Source of the DNA: Vulcanococcus sp.
GTDB taxonomy: Bacteria; Cyanobacteriota; Cyanobacteriia; PCC-6307; Cyanobiaceae
Assembly: GCA_019264575.1 (NCBI GenBank)
Contig: JAHUZV010000002.1
Location: 1 to 64,000, forward strand
Direction of reading: 5' to 3'
Length of the DNA: 64,000 nucleotides
Positions 45,904-55,360 of this stretch are shown here, in pieces. The translations under genes and the position numbers were made by a program. The notes beneath the pieces are model-generated. The model saw only the letters and a list, made by a program, of their open reading frames with translations, was not told the origin of the DNA and searched no databases. The stretch's first letter is position 1. The number at the start of each line of letters is the position of its first letter.

Positions 45904-47168
45904 GGTGTGCCCTCCGGCAGCTCCTGCTCGCGCACCAGGGTGAAGCGGCCGTTGCGCCCGGTTGAATCCATGCGCACCTTGGCCACATAAAACCGCCCCT
46001 GCACCACTTCACCGTCAGGGCGGAAGCGGATCGGTCCCAGGGGGGTGTCGTAGCGGCCGCTGAGGAGTTCCTTCATCAGTTGCTGCCGCGCTTCGCCAAG
46101 GGTGAGGCCCTCAAACCCGCCACGCTTCTGCACCCGTTGGATCGCTTCAAACACCACCTGGTAGGCGGTCCATGCCTGGGCCGCAATCTGGCCCGGGGTG
46201 CGGCCCTGATTGGCCTCTGCGAACAGGCGCCGGAAGGCGAGGTTCACCGGGGTGTTGAGCTCCGGGCTGTAGGCCTGGGCGATCAGCACGCCGTCGCACC
46301 AGCGCTGGCAGATCGGATAGATGTTGGGCGTGTTGAGGCCATTGCCCACCACGATCTGGCCGCGGTAACCCAGTTCCCGCAACTGCCGGATCAAGTTGCC
46401 GCCATCCATCGCCTGGGCTGAGATCACCACCAGCTGCGGCCGTTGCTGCAACGCGGCGGTAATCGGGTTCTGGAAGTCGTTGTCGGCGAGCTGGGTGCGC
46501 TGGATGCTCACCGGCTTGAGGCCTCGGGCCGCCAGCACTTTCTGGAAGATCGCAGTTTTAGCGGTGCTGTAGGCGTCGTCTTGGGCGAAGAACACCGCCA
46601 CGCGGCGGGTGGTGGGTTCGCGCCGCAGTGCCTCATCAATGGAGAGCGGCGCGATCACCGAGCTCTGCGCCGACACGCGGCTGATGAATGAACCGATCTG
46701 GGGAATGCCCTTGGCCGTGTTGGAGGGTGCCACCACCGGTACGCCCTGGCGCTGGGCGATCGGATCGGCTGCAAAGGCTTGCTGCGAGAGGGTCGGGCCG
46801 ATCAGGGCGATCACTCCTCGGCGGATCAGCAGGTTGAAGGCGGCGATGGCGCTGGGCTCATCGGAGGCGCCGTCTTCCAGCTGCAGCGCTACCCGGCGGG
46901 GGTGCGGCTGAGCCTCCAGCCAGCCCTGCGCCAGGCTGATGCCCATGCGCTGGTCTTGGCCGTAGAGGTTCGCGTTGCCCGTGAGGGCCAGAGCGGCGCC
47001 CAGCGTGAGCGGAGCTTCTGGGTTCAGGCGCTGAGCGGCGGGATCACTGCTGCGGCCTAAAAAAGCCAGCAGGGCAAGAGCGCCCGCCACGGCTGCAGCC
47101 AGACGGGCGTTACCGCGGCGCCTGGCAACAAGCGGATCGGTGGGGCTCAGGCCACCGCTGCGAAGCAT
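45900..47168 (-). CDS. livK: Amino-acid ABC transporter substrate-binding protein (LivK type)
   Basis: 422 residues from the ATG at 47168. A hydrophobic export signal or anchor ([17 protein letters not shown]) has no lipobox cysteine. A type I periplasmic binding fold follows: [20 protein letters not shown], a [15 protein letters not shown] strand and a late [15 protein letters not shown]. It binds branched-chain or neutral amino acids in the periplasm for LivHMGF. Its start lies 22 bases inside the end of hemL on the same strand, so the importer appears to be transcribed with hemL. Confidence 0.9.
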   Translation of the reverse strand: MLRSGGLSPTDPLVARRRGNARLAAAVAGALALLAFLGRSSDPAAQRLNPEAPLTLGAALALTGNANLYGQDQRMGISLAQGWLEAQPHPRRVALQLEDGASDEPSAIAAFNLLIRRGVIALIGPTLSQQAFAADPIAQRQGVPVVAPSNTAKGIPQIGSFISRVSAQSSVIAPLSIDEALRREPTTRRVAVFFAQDDAYSTAKTAIFQKVLAARGLKPVSIQRTQLADNDFQNPITAALQQRPQLVVISAQAMDGGNLIRQLRELGYRGQIVVGNGLNTPNIYPICQRWCDGVLIAQAYSPELNTPVNLAFRRLFAEANQGRTPGQIAAQAWTAYQVVFEAIQRVQKRGGFEGLTLGEARQQLMKELLSGRYDTPLGPIRFRPDGEVVQGRFYVAKVRMDSTGRNGRFTLVREQELPEGTP

Positions 47169-48463
47169 TCGCGGAAGGCGGCGATGGTGGCGTCGATATC
47201 CTCGTCGCTGTGGGCCAGCGAGGTGAAGCCAGCCTCAAAGGCGCTGGGGGCCAGGTAGATGCCGCGCTCGAGCATGGCGCGGTGCAGCTTGCCGAAACGC
47301 ATGGTGTCGGCTGCTTTGGCCTCTTCGAAGTTGCGCACCGGGCCTTCGCAGAGGAAGAAGCCGAACATGGCGCTGATCGAGCCGCCGGTGATCGGCAGGC
47401 CTGCGCTGCGGGCGCCGTCCATGATTCCGTCGACCAGGCGCTTGGTGATCGCCTCGAGGCGCTCGTAGCTGCCGGGCTGCTTCAGCAGCTCCAGAGTTTT
47501 GATGCCGGCGGTCATCGCCAGGGGGTTACCGCTGAGGGTGCCGGCCTGATACATCGGGCCGGCGGGGGCAACCATGCCCATGATGTCGGCGCGGCCGCCG
47601 TAGGCGCCCACGGGCAGACCGCCGCCGATCACTTTGCCCATGGTGGTGAGGTCGGGGGTGATGCCGAACTTGGCCTGGGCTCCGCCGTAGCTGATGCGGA
47701 AGCCTGTCATCACTTCGTCGAACACCAGCAGCGCACCGTTCTCCTTGGTGAGCTCGCGGATGCCTTCGAGGAAGCCGGGTTCGGGGGTGATGAAACCGGC
47801 GTTGCCCACCACGGGCTCAAGGATCACGCCGGCGATTTCACCGGGGTTCTCGGCGAAGAGCTGCTTCACCGCTTCCAGATCGTTGTAGGGAGCGGTGAGG
47901 GTGCTGGCGGCGGTGGTGCGCGGCACACCGGGGGAGTCGGGCAGGCCGAGGGTGGCCACACCCGAGCCGGCCTTCACCAGGAACATGTCCGCGTGGCCGT
48001 GGTAGCAGCCCTCGAACTTGATGATCTTTTCGCGGCCGGTGAAGGCGCGCATCAGGCGCAGCACCGACATGCAGGCTTCGGTGCCGCTGTTCACGAAGCG
48101 CACCATCTCCACCGACGGCACGGCATCGATCACCATCTCGGCCAGCTGGTTCTCCAGGGCGCAGGGAGCGCCGAAGCTGGTGCCCTTCTCCAGCGCCTCG
48201 TGCAGGGCGCCGATCACCTCAGGGTGGGCATGGCCGCAGATGGCAGGGCCCCAGCTGCCGATGTAATCGATGTAGCGGTTGCCGTCCACGTCCCAGGCGT
48301 AGGCGCCCTTGACGCGGTCGAACACGATCGGCTGCCCGCCCACGGAGCGGAAGGCGCGCACCGGTGAACTCACGCCACCGGGCATCAGCGTCTGCGCGGC
48401 ACTGAACAGTTCCTGGGACCGGGTGGTGTTGTGCACGGGAGCCGAAACAGGTGCCGAGGTCAA
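47147..48463 (-). CDS. hemL: Glutamate-1-semialdehyde 2,1-aminomutase
   Basis: About 438 residues from a TTG at 48463 (a GTG at 48436 is also possible); no ATG fits before the conserved [22 protein letters not shown]-dependent fold: [40 protein letters not shown] and the lysine of [18 protein letters not shown]. It makes 5-aminolevulinate from glutamate 1-semialdehyde, the entry to chlorophyll, haem and bilin synthesis. Divergent from glcD with about 108 bases between starts. Confidence 0.95.
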   Translation of the reverse strand: MTSAPVSAPVHNTTRSQELFSAAQTLMPGGVSSPVRAFRSVGGQPIVFDRVKGAYAWDVDGNRYIDYIGSWGPAICGHAHPEVIGALHEALEKGTSFGAPCALENQLAEMVIDAVPSVEMVRFVNSGTEACMSVLRLMRAFTGREKIIKFEGCYHGHADMFLVKAGSGVATLGLPDSPGVPRTTAASTLTAPYNDLEAVKQLFAENPGEIAGVILEPVVGNAGFITPEPGFLEGIRELTKENGALLVFDEVMTGFRISYGGAQAKFGITPDLTTMGKVIGGGLPVGAYGGRADIMGMVAPAGPMYQAGTLSGNPLAMTAGIKTLELLKQPGSYERLEAITKRLVDGIMDGARSAGLPITGGSISAMFGFFLCEGPVRNFEEAKAADTMRFGKLHRAMLERGIYLAPSAFEAGFTSLAHSDEDIDATIAAFRECFAAVA

Positions 48464-48571
48464 AACGGAATCCGCAGACGGGAGCTTGAGCGCACCATCC
48501 TTACGCAATTGCAGGCCCGAGAGTCCAGCGGCGGAACTCTCGTTAAGGTCTTGCCACCACCGCCCGACCCT

Positions 48572-50047
48572 GTGACGACTGACTGGGGCTTGCTTGAACG
48601 CCGCCTGCGGCCCTTGCTGCCGCCGCGGGCTGTGGTGTCCAAGCGTCAGGAGTTGCTGGCCTACGACTGCGACGGCCTCACCCTCAACCGCCATCAGCCT
48701 CCTTTGGTGGTGTTGCCCGAAACCACCGAGCAGGTGGCGGCTGTGGTGAAGCTCTGCGCCGAGCTGGAGGTGCCCTTCATCGCCCGCGGCAGCGGCACCG
48801 GCCTCTCCGGTGGTGCGCTGGCGGAGCATCCCGCCCTCGTGATCGCCACCAGCCGCATGCGCAAGGTGCTGGAGGTGGATCTGGCCAATGAACGGATCAC
48901 CGTGCAGCCGGGAGTGATCAACAGCTGGGTGACCCGGGCGGTGGCCGGTGACGGCTTCTATTACGCCCCGGATCCCTCCAGCCAGGTGGCCTGCAGCATC
49001 GGCGGCAACGTGGCCGAGAACTCAGGCGGCGTGCACTGCCTCAAATACGGCGTCACCAGCAATCACGTGCTGGCGATGGAGGTGGTGCTGCCGGATGGCT
49101 CGATCACCACCCTGGGTGGCGGCTTGCCGGAGATGCCGGGCCTGGATCTGCGCGGTGTGTTTATCGGCAGTGAGGGCACCCTTGGGATCGCCACGGCGAT
49201 CACGCTGCGGCTGCTGCGCACCCCCGAAACCGTGGCGGTGCTGCTGGCGGACTTCGCTTCGATGGAGGCGGCCGGTGAAGCGGTGCGCCTGATCACCGGA
49301 GCCGGCGTGCTGCCGGCCGGCATGGAAATGATGGACAACCCCTGCATCCAGGCTGTGGATGACTTCTTCGGGGTGGATGAATATCCGCGCGAGGCCGCGG
49401 CGGTGCTGCTGATCGAGCTCGATGGCCACCCGCTCGAGGTGAAGGAATCGGTGGAGATCGCCAGCCGCCTGTGCCTGGAGGCTGGCGCCGGTGCGGTGCG
49501 CGAGGCCTGGAGCGACGAGGCGCGGGCGCGGCTGTGGAAAGGCCGCAAGAGTGCGATCTCAGCCCTGGGTCGTCAGTTCCCCAGCTATTACCTGCAAGAC
49601 GGTGTGGTGCCGCGCACTGCCCTTCCAGGTGTATTGGCGGCGATCGATCGCCTCAGCGCCGAGCATGGCCTTGCCGTGGCCAACGTGTTTCATGCCGGCG
49701 ACGGCAATCTGCACCCTCTCATTCTTTACCGCGCTGGTGAGGAGGGGGTGAACGAACGTGTGAAGGCCCTCGGCGCGGACATCCTGCGCCTCTGCATCGA
49801 CGCTGGCGGCAGCATCAGCGGCGAGCACGGTGTCGGCAGCGACAAACGTTGCTACATGGATTGGATGTTCAGCGCCGACGATCAGGCCACGATGCAGCTG
49901 GTGCGCCGCGCGATTGACCCTGATGGCCTGGCCAATCCGGGCAAGTTGTTCCCAACGCCCCGCAGCTGTGGTGAGTCCCATCGGCGTTGGCAGGAAGTGA
50001 AGGCCGAGAACCCAGCCTCACCGCTGGCGATGCTCGAGGTGGTCTGA
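48572..50047 (+). CDS. glcD: FAD-linked glycolate oxidase/dehydrogenase subunit D
   Basis: 491 residues from a GTG at 48572; the open frame continues upstream over the hemL promoter but without family features. FAD-binding PCMH domain: [35 protein letters not shown] and [18 protein letters not shown]. The C-terminal cap includes [15 protein letters not shown] and [11 protein letters not shown]. In cyanobacteria GlcD-type enzymes oxidise photorespiratory glycolate (or D-lactate) to glyoxylate (pyruvate). No glcE or glcF is next to it. Confidence 0.92.
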   Translation: MTTDWGLLERRLRPLLPPRAVVSKRQELLAYDCDGLTLNRHQPPLVVLPETTEQVAAVVKLCAELEVPFIARGSGTGLSGGALAEHPALVIATSRMRKVLEVDLANERITVQPGVINSWVTRAVAGDGFYYAPDPSSQVACSIGGNVAENSGGVHCLKYGVTSNHVLAMEVVLPDGSITTLGGGLPEMPGLDLRGVFIGSEGTLGIATAITLRLLRTPETVAVLLADFASMEAAGEAVRLITGAGVLPAGMEMMDNPCIQAVDDFFGVDEYPREAAAVLLIELDGHPLEVKESVEIASRLCLEAGAGAVREAWSDEARARLWKGRKSAISALGRQFPSYYLQDGVVPRTALPGVLAAIDRLSAEHGLAVANVFHAGDGNLHPLILYRAGEEGVNERVKALGADILRLCIDAGGSISGEHGVGSDKRCYMDWMFSADDQATMQLVRRAIDPDGLANPGKLFPTPRSCGESHRRWQEVKAENPASPLAMLEVV

Positions 50048-50164
50048 AGGCGCGTCTATCAACTGGATTACAGGAATATAAGTATAAAGCCTAGCTCCTT
50101 TCTTGGCGGATATCGACGTTATTTTGTGATGACTTGATTTGCCTTGAGCGAGTTGGCTTTTTGA

Positions 50165-50392
50165 TCAGGATATGAGCGATATCGCGGGTTGAGCTTTTGA
50201 AGTGTGGTGGTGGTGATGTTTGTTCTTGTTGCGCTGTTTATTTTTGGGGCTTCCCTTGCTCTGAGATTTGCGACTGATCCATTCTTGCTGTGAACCCTGA
50301 TGTGCATCGCTGGTGCTCAACGCTTCGAAGCCGGCGGGGGCAAGGCAAAGCGCCAGAGTCAACGGCAGGGCGAGGGAAAGTAGGCGAGCCAC
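50165..50392 (-). CDS. Putative small secreted His/Lys-rich protein (75 aa)
   Basis: 75 residues from a GTG at 50392. A clear Sec signal (ARLLSLALPLTLALCLAPAG, ending GFEA) is followed by a hydrophilic chain with a Lys/Asn/Gln-rich part and five consecutive histidines (KNKQRNKNKHHHHH). It would be a tiny periplasmic, possibly metal-binding or nucleic-acid-binding protein. It sits in a 450-base AT-richer gap (50048-50501) that otherwise shows no gene. A weak AAGG is the only possible ribosome site. Real or chance is undecided. Confidence 0.4.
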   Translation of the reverse strand: MARLLSLALPLTLALCLAPAGFEALSTSDAHQGSQQEWISRKSQSKGSPKNKQRNKNKHHHHHTSKAQPAISLIS

Positions 50393-50501
50393 CTTGAAGC
50401 CAACAGGGGATTCTCAGTCAAGCCACGGTCGAAGCTTGTGTCAATCACGCCTTGATCACTCAGCTCATTCTTGCCTGGACATCTGAGGTTGGCTTGCTCT
50501 T

Positions 50502-51329
50502 TCACTCCCAGTCGTCTGAGCTTTCCTCGCTCTCTTCCCAAGCCAGGTTCACCACCACCGGTGCGTGATCGCTTGGTTGGATGTTGCCCCGGGGGCCTTT
50601 GTCAATCACGCAGCCGGTGGCGCAATCCAGCAGGTCTTCCGAGAGGTAGATGTGGTCGATGCGCCAGCCCTGGTCGCGATCCCAAGCGCCACTGCGGTAA
50701 TCCCACCAGCTCCAGTGGCCGCTGCTCGGCTCAAACACGCGAAAAACGTCGGTGAGGCGGCCGGCCAGGGCGTCGCTGAGGGTTTGGCGCTCCGCCTCGC
50801 TGGCCATGATTCCGCCGCTCAGGCGTTCCGGATCATGCAGATCGCGCGCTTCAGGGCCGATGTTGAAGTCGCCCACCATGCACAGGGGATCGCCCTGCTG
50901 CTCCTGCTGCGCGAGGTAGCGCTTCAGGCAAGCGAGCCACTCCAGCTTGTAGGCATATTTCTCGCTGGTGAGTGAGCTGCCGTTGGGCACATAGAGGTTG
51001 AGCACTCGCACCCCATCGATCAGGGCGCTGATAACCCGTTTCTGTTCACTGAGGCCGGGGGCTTCGGGGTCGTGCGGCAGGAGAGCGGTGAAGCCGATCT
51101 GAACGTCGTCCATCGGCAGACGGCTGATCAGGGCGACGCCGTTGTATGCCTTCTGACCACTGATCGCACAGCTGTAGCCCAGTTGTTCGAAGGCGCTGTG
51201 GGGAAAGAGCTCATCTGCCACCTTGGTTTCCTGCAGGCAGAGAACCTCCGGTTGCTGCTGCTCCAGCCAGGCCAGCACCTGATCAAGCCGCGTGCGCACA
51301 GAGTTCACGTTCCAGCTGGCGATGCGCAT
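50502..51329 (-). CDS. xthA: Exodeoxyribonuclease III / AP endonuclease
   Basis: 275 residues from the ATG at 51329. The endonuclease-exonuclease-phosphatase fold: MRIASWNVNSVRTRLDQV, VLCLQETKV (metal glutamate), GDFNIGPEARDL, and the end SDHAPVVVNL with the catalytic Asp-His. It cuts DNA at abasic sites in base-excision repair. A short acidic tail (EESEESSDDWE) is present. Divergent from the secreted hypothetical at 51467. Confidence 0.95.
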   Translation of the reverse strand: MRIASWNVNSVRTRLDQVLAWLEQQQPEVLCLQETKVADELFPHSAFEQLGYSCAISGQKAYNGVALISRLPMDDVQIGFTALLPHDPEAPGLSEQKRVISALIDGVRVLNLYVPNGSSLTSEKYAYKLEWLACLKRYLAQQEQQGDPLCMVGDFNIGPEARDLHDPERLSGGIMASEAERQTLSDALAGRLTDVFRVFEPSSGHWSWWDYRSGAWDRDQGWRIDHIYLSEDLLDCATGCVIDKGPRGNIQPSDHAPVVVNLAWEESEESSDDWE

Positions 51330-51374
51330 AGGTGGGTTGCCGCGGGGTGTCCCGATGGGATGCGCTCCAGGTTG

Positions 51375-51451
51375 GGATATCCAGGGCTATCCGGTGTTTG
51401 ACGCCGGTTTGCAGCCAGCAGCTCTAGCGTCCCCCACAGCTGGATAGCCCT
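51375..51451. repeat. Inverted pair of a short GGATATCC-type motif
   Basis: A motif GGATATCCAGGGCTATCC (51375-51392) is faced 50 bases later by its inverted core GGATAGCCCT (51442-51451). The pair lies between xthA and the 51467 gene, in a promoter-like position. The left copy matches polA positions 21510-21526 at 16 of 17 bases. Confidence 0.5.
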
Positions 51452-51466
51452 CCTACGATTCGCACC

Positions 51467-51835
51467 ATGCGATCGCACAGGACGGTGATGGGACGCCCTT
51501 CCCCCCTTCGGCACAGCGCTGCGGCCTGCGCCGGGCTGTTCGCGCTCACGTTGATCGGCGCCACCAGCGCTCAGGTAGCCAGAGCTGACCTCAGCTCCTG
51601 GGGCATGTCGACCCAAGAAAAGCAGATCTACGACTACGGCCCGGGCGGCAGCAACGGCACGTCGAAACAGGGTTCAGTCCTCGACAGCGCCAATCCCATT
51701 GACCTGATGAACAAGATCCGTCGCGGCACAGCGATGGATGACGCAACCCCGCCGGGTGATGCCGTCGATGCCGCTCTTAAGGAGCTGAACGCGGCTCAGA
51801 CTCCGGGGCCGTCGTCTCAGGTGAAGGCTCCTTAA
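51467..51835 (+). CDS. Exported hypothetical protein (122 aa)
   Basis: 122 residues from the ATG at 51467 (a second ATG at 51488 shortens the basic leader). Signal sequence AACAGLFALTLIGATSAQVA, with cleavage likely after VARA. The mature chain is soluble and polar (SSWGMSTQEKQIYDYGPGGS), with Asp- and Ala-rich helices toward the end. No known motif. Its last 59 bases run antisense to the TPR gene. Function unknown; periplasmic. Confidence 0.6.
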   Translation: MRSHRTVMGRPSPLRHSAAACAGLFALTLIGATSAQVARADLSSWGMSTQEKQIYDYGPGGSNGTSKQGSVLDSANPIDLMNKIRRGTAMDDATPPGDAVDAALKELNAAQTPGPSSQVKAP

Positions 51836-52670
51836 CGACCTGAGGGATAGGAGCGCGCTGATTCGGCGTGGCTCCAGTGGTGGGCTTGGCTTGGCGCAGG
51901 CTGCTGATGCCCCAGCTGGCGGCGACTCGATCGAGGCGGCTGTCCTTGCTCCCTGGCTGGCGGATGCGGGCCTGGGCCAAGGCCTCCTGGGCCGCCTTGG
52001 TATCGCCCTGCTCCTGGCGCAGTAGAGCGAGGGCCAGAAGTGGTCTTGGATCGCGGGGGAAGTCGGCCGAGAGCTTGGTGTAGGTGGCTCCTGCCGCAGC
52101 GGTTTGCCCCATCCGTTGCTGCAAATCGCCGAGCAGCAAGCCCAGGGGCAGCATTTGGGGCTGGATGGCCGGTTTGCTCGCCTTCTCGATCTGGGCTTTG
52201 AGCTGAGCCTGCGCTTCATTCCCGCGCCCCTGCTCGAATTGCAGCAGGGTCATCAGCTGCAGGGCTTCGATCCGGTCGGGGCTGAGGTTGAGCAGCTGCC
52301 GCAGTTCCCGCTCAGCGGCGCTGCGGTTGTTGTTGTTGCGATGTAGTTCCGCCAGCAGCAGCCGCAACTGCCAGCGTTTCGGTTGCTGGTCGGCGAGTTG
52401 TTCCAGCAGAGCGGTGGCTTCCTCCTGTTGGTTCAACACCAGCAGCAGTTGCACCAGCCGCTGCTGCTCGGCCTCGCTGGCTGTGCCCTCGGCCAGGCGC
52501 TGGCGCAATTGATCCGCTTGCCGTTCCACAGCCGCCTGAGAACTGCTGGTGTTGGCTCCTCGGCTGTGTTGCCCCAGCCACCAGCCACCAGCCAGCGAAC
52601 CGCCAACCACCGCGACTGCACCAAGGCTGAGCAGCAGCCCTCGGGCATTGATGCTGGCGCGAGGCGGCAT
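51777..52670 (-). CDS. Membrane-anchored TPR protein (297 aa)
   Basis: 297 residues from the ATG at 52670. One N-terminal helix (LLLSLGAVAVVGGSLAGGWW) anchors it in the inner membrane. A Gln/Leu/Ala-rich helical array then shows several TPR-like repeats (about 45-235; for example EQQRLVQLLLVLNQQEEATA and RPLLALALLRQEQGDTKAA). The C-terminal tail is Pro/Glu-rich. It resembles CcmI/NrfG-like or TPR adaptors that assemble envelope complexes. Exact partner unknown. Confidence 0.72.
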   Translation of the reverse strand: MPPRASINARGLLLSLGAVAVVGGSLAGGWWLGQHSRGANTSSSQAAVERQADQLRQRLAEGTASEAEQQRLVQLLLVLNQQEEATALLEQLADQQPKRWQLRLLLAELHRNNNNRSAAERELRQLLNLSPDRIEALQLMTLLQFEQGRGNEAQAQLKAQIEKASKPAIQPQMLPLGLLLGDLQQRMGQTAAAGATYTKLSADFPRDPRPLLALALLRQEQGDTKAAQEALAQARIRQPGSKDSRLDRVAASWGISSLRQAKPTTGATPNQRAPIPQVVKEPSPETTAPESEPRSAP

Positions 52671-52737
52671 GGTGCGGCGCGTGGATGGCCCTCAGTCTGG
52701 GGCCATGGCAAGGGCTGGTTACATTGGCGGCCGGGCC

Positions 52738-53445
52738 ATGGACACCACGAGCGCCCAGAGGGTTTCAGCCACGATGCGTCAGCACCCCATTTCACCGGTC
52801 ACCGAACCGATGCAGTACCGGGCCATCGGTGTGGTGCGGGGGACCTATGTGCCCGAAGACCCTGAGCAGCTCACCCGCGGCACCCTGCAAGCCGAAGACG
52901 GCACCGAGATCGAAGCCGTGGTGCTCGGCCGGGTGCTCACCTTGATGCGCCGCCATCTCGACCTGAGCAAGCCTCACCTGTGGGTGGCTTACCCCCGTTT
53001 CCGCGATCCCGAAAAGCTGCACCTGCAGCTCGTTGGCGTGTGGGAGCCGAGCACCTTGGCGGCCACCGAGATCGCTACCCAAAGCGCGGCCGATGCGGAT
53101 GCCGGCGTAGCCCCTACAGATGACCTGCCCGAGGGCGATGGCTACTTTTCGGTGCGTGGTGAGCTGATTTACACCCGGCCCGAGGACGGCGATTTGGTGG
53201 TGAAGATCCGCCAGCAGCCCCGCGCCGATGGCTCCCGCCCAACGCCGTTCAAATTGCAGTTGCGCGGTGAGATCGCTCCCGAGCACCTGCGCCATTTCGT
53301 CTCCCTCGATCTGCGCCGCCAAGGCCAACAGCTGCAGCTGGAGCAGCACGAGGTGATCGCGCCTGTGCCCCAACGGGCTGGCAAGGGGCGCGGCCCCGGT
53401 CGCGGTGGGCGCCCGGGGGGTGGTCGCCCCGACGGGCGCCGCTGA
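52738..53445 (+). CDS. Conserved cyanobacterial hypothetical with basic Gly-rich tail
   Basis: 235 residues from the ATG at 52738 (an ATG at 52774 is equally possible). Soluble beta-rich core: YRAIGVVRGTYVPEDPEQLT, then HLWVAYPRFRDPEKLHLQLV and LIYTRPEDGDLVVKIRQQ. It ends in a basic Gly/Arg/Pro tail (KGRGPGRGGRPGGGRPDGRR). The tail is like that of RNA-binding proteins and resembles the IF-1 tail in the same window. I recognise it only as a cyanobacterial conserved family. The peptidase gene follows after two bases. Confidence 0.65.
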   Translation: MDTTSAQRVSATMRQHPISPVTEPMQYRAIGVVRGTYVPEDPEQLTRGTLQAEDGTEIEAVVLGRVLTLMRRHLDLSKPHLWVAYPRFRDPEKLHLQLVGVWEPSTLAATEIATQSAADADAGVAPTDDLPEGDGYFSVRGELIYTRPEDGDLVVKIRQQPRADGSRPTPFKLQLRGEIAPEHLRHFVSLDLRRQGQQLQLEQHEVIAPVPQRAGKGRGPGRGGRPGGGRPDGRR

Positions 53446-53447
53446 CC

Positions 53448-54104
53448 ATGGCTGCTCCGGAGCGCTTCCCGGGCTCCGATCAGGGCTCCACGGCGGCCGT
53501 CTCCGCTGGCGCGGCTGTTGCGGCTGTCACGGTGCTGGCGGTGGTGGGACCACCGCTTGGTGTCTCGCCCTGGTTGATTGCCATGGCCGCTGGTGGCGGC
53601 ATGGTGGCGCTCACCGTGGATGCCGCACGGTTTGGTGGCCTGGGCGGCCATCTGCTGGCTGAAGCCCTGCCGGCGGGGATTGGTGCGGCCCGCCTGCGCC
53701 GCATCGCCATTCATGAGGCCGGCCATGTGTTGGTGGCGGCCGACAACAACCTGCCGGTGAAGCAGGTGTTGGTGGGCAGCCGGGCTTGTTTGCGGGAGGG
53801 GCTCAGTGCCAATGGCAGCACCCAGTTGGAACCTCCGGCCCACGCCAAGCTCGCCCTCGAAGACCTGCGTCGCTGGAGCCGCGTGCTCCAGGCCGGGATG
53901 ATCGCCGAACAGCTGGTGTATGGGGGCTCGCGCGGCGGTGCCGACGACCGTGCCCTGCTGGGCCGGCTTTGGGGCCTTTCCGGTCATGACGTGGCCACTG
54001 CCCAGCAGGAGCAGCGCCGTGCCCGCCGCGAAGTGGAGCAGTGGTTGCGCCAACGCCGCAGCGAACTCGATCAGCAGGCCGACGTCCTGCTGAGCCAGGT
54101 GTGA
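53448..54104 (+). CDS. Orphan FtsH-like zinc peptidase domain protein
   Basis: 218 residues from the ATG at 53448. Two N-terminal hydrophobic helices (about 17-60) precede an M41-type peptidase part with the zinc motif HEAGH (RIAIHEAGHVLVAADNN). A helical end (EQQRRARREVEQWLRQ) follows. The AAA ATPase domain of FtsH is absent. Such short Zn-peptidase-like proteins occur in cyanobacteria and plants, where some are pseudo-proteases, but here both zinc histidines and the glutamate are kept. A membrane quality-control role is likely. The stop overlaps larC by TGATG. Confidence 0.78.
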   Translation: MAAPERFPGSDQGSTAAVSAGAAVAAVTVLAVVGPPLGVSPWLIAMAAGGGMVALTVDAARFGGLGGHLLAEALPAGIGAARLRRIAIHEAGHVLVAADNNLPVKQVLVGSRACLREGLSANGSTQLEPPAHAKLALEDLRRWSRVLQAGMIAEQLVYGGSRGGADDRALLGRLWGLSGHDVATAQQEQRRARREVEQWLRQRRSELDQQADVLLSQV

Positions 54105-55360
54105 TGCCCTCCCAGCCGCGGCTGGCTCTGGTGGATTGCCCGACGGGCCTCGCCGGCAACATGCTGCTGGGAGCATTGCTGGATCTGGGCCTGCCTCCAT
54201 CGGTGGTTCACGAACCGATGGCGGCACTGGGGTTGGCCGATGCCTACCGCCTCCAAATCCAGACCACGCGCAGCGCCGGCTTCCGCGGCCTGCAGCTGCA
54301 GGTGGAGCTCACTGAACCTTCACCGCCCCACCGCCACTGGGGTGATTTGCGCGTGCAGCTGGCTGAGGCCCCCCTGGAGCCTCAGCTGAAGCAACGGGTG
54401 CTGGCGGTGTTCAGCCTGCTGGCGGAGGCGGAGGCGGCGGTGCATGGCACAGGGGCTGATCAGGTGCACTTCCACGAAGTGGGTGCTGTGGATGCCCTGG
54501 TGGATGTGGTGGGTGTGTGCGCTGGTCTGCTGCATTTCGGTGTGTCTGAGCTGATCTGCACCCCGCCTCCCGCCGGCCATGGCCGCGTGGCCACCGCCCA
54601 CGGGCCACTGCCGCTGCCGGCTCCGGCGGTGCTTGAGCTGGCGCGGGTGCGGCAGCTGCCGCTGGCCAGCAGCGAAGGATTTCCGCCGGCGGAGCTCACC
54701 ACGCCCACCGGCATGGCGTTGATGGCAGCCCTGGCGGATCGCTTCGCTCAAGCGCCCGCGCTGGTGCCGGAAGCGGTGGGGGTGGGCCTGGGAACGCGCC
54801 AGCTTGATCGCGCCAACCTGTTGCGGCTGGTGCTGGCCCAGCCCCAGACCCCTGCTTCTGGGGAGCGCCAGGAAACGCTGCTGCAGCAACAAGCCCAGAT
54901 CGACGATGCCAGCGGAGAAGACCTCGCCTTCTTGATGGAGGCGTTACGGCAGGCCGGAGCGCTGGAGGTGTTCGCCCAGGCGCTGCAGATGAAAAAGGGG
55001 CGGCCGGCAACCTTGATCACGGTGCTCGCACGGCCTGAACAATCCTGCGCGCTACGGCAGGTGTGGTGGCGCCACGGCAGCAGCTTGGGGGTGCGGGAGC
55101 AGTTGCTGCAGCGCTGGTCGTTGCCGCGCGAGCACGGCGTGGTGGAGACCCCCTGGGGGCCAGTCCGGATCAAGCGCTCGCGTCGCCCGGATGGCAGCTG
55201 CATCTGCAAGCCCGAAGCCGACGATCTCGCGGAGCTGGCCGAGCGCCACGCCATCTCGATGGCCCGGCTACGGCGGGCTGTACTTGCCCTGGTCGACGAC
55301 GATGACCAGGACGGGCCAGCGATGGCCCCGCGTGTTGCGTCACCCCAGCTACGCCCATGA
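54104..55360 (+). CDS. larC: Nickel-pincer cofactor synthesis protein LarC
   Basis: 418 residues from the ATG at 54104. LarC (DUF111) marks: LVDCPTGLAGNMLLGALLDL, VHFHEVGAVDALVDVVG, ELTTPTGMALMAAL and the second part QIDDASGEDLAFLMEALRQAGALEVF with a KKGRPATLITVL tail. It inserts nickel into the pyridinium pincer cofactor of lactate racemase-type enzymes using CTP. It is one unbroken frame, unlike Lactobacillus larC, where a frameshift joins two parts. No larB, larE or larA is nearby. It overlaps both neighbours (TGATG and ATGA). Confidence 0.9.
   Translation: MPSQPRLALVDCPTGLAGNMLLGALLDLGLPPSVVHEPMAALGLADAYRLQIQTTRSAGFRGLQLQVELTEPSPPHRHWGDLRVQLAEAPLEPQLKQRVLAVFSLLAEAEAAVHGTGADQVHFHEVGAVDALVDVVGVCAGLLHFGVSELICTPPPAGHGRVATAHGPLPLPAPAVLELARVRQLPLASSEGFPPAELTTPTGMALMAALADRFAQAPALVPEAVGVGLGTRQLDRANLLRLVLAQPQTPASGERQETLLQQQAQIDDASGEDLAFLMEALRQAGALEVFAQALQMKKGRPATLITVLARPEQSCALRQVWWRHGSSLGVREQLLQRWSLPREHGVVETPWGPVRIKRSRRPDGSCICKPEADDLAELAERHAISMARLRRAVLALVDDDDQDGPAMAPRVASPQLRP

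Noticed and set aside
47210..48367. 385-codon plus-strand frame over hemL
   Set aside because: Antisense shadow rich in Gly, Ala, His and Glu; hemL is conserved.
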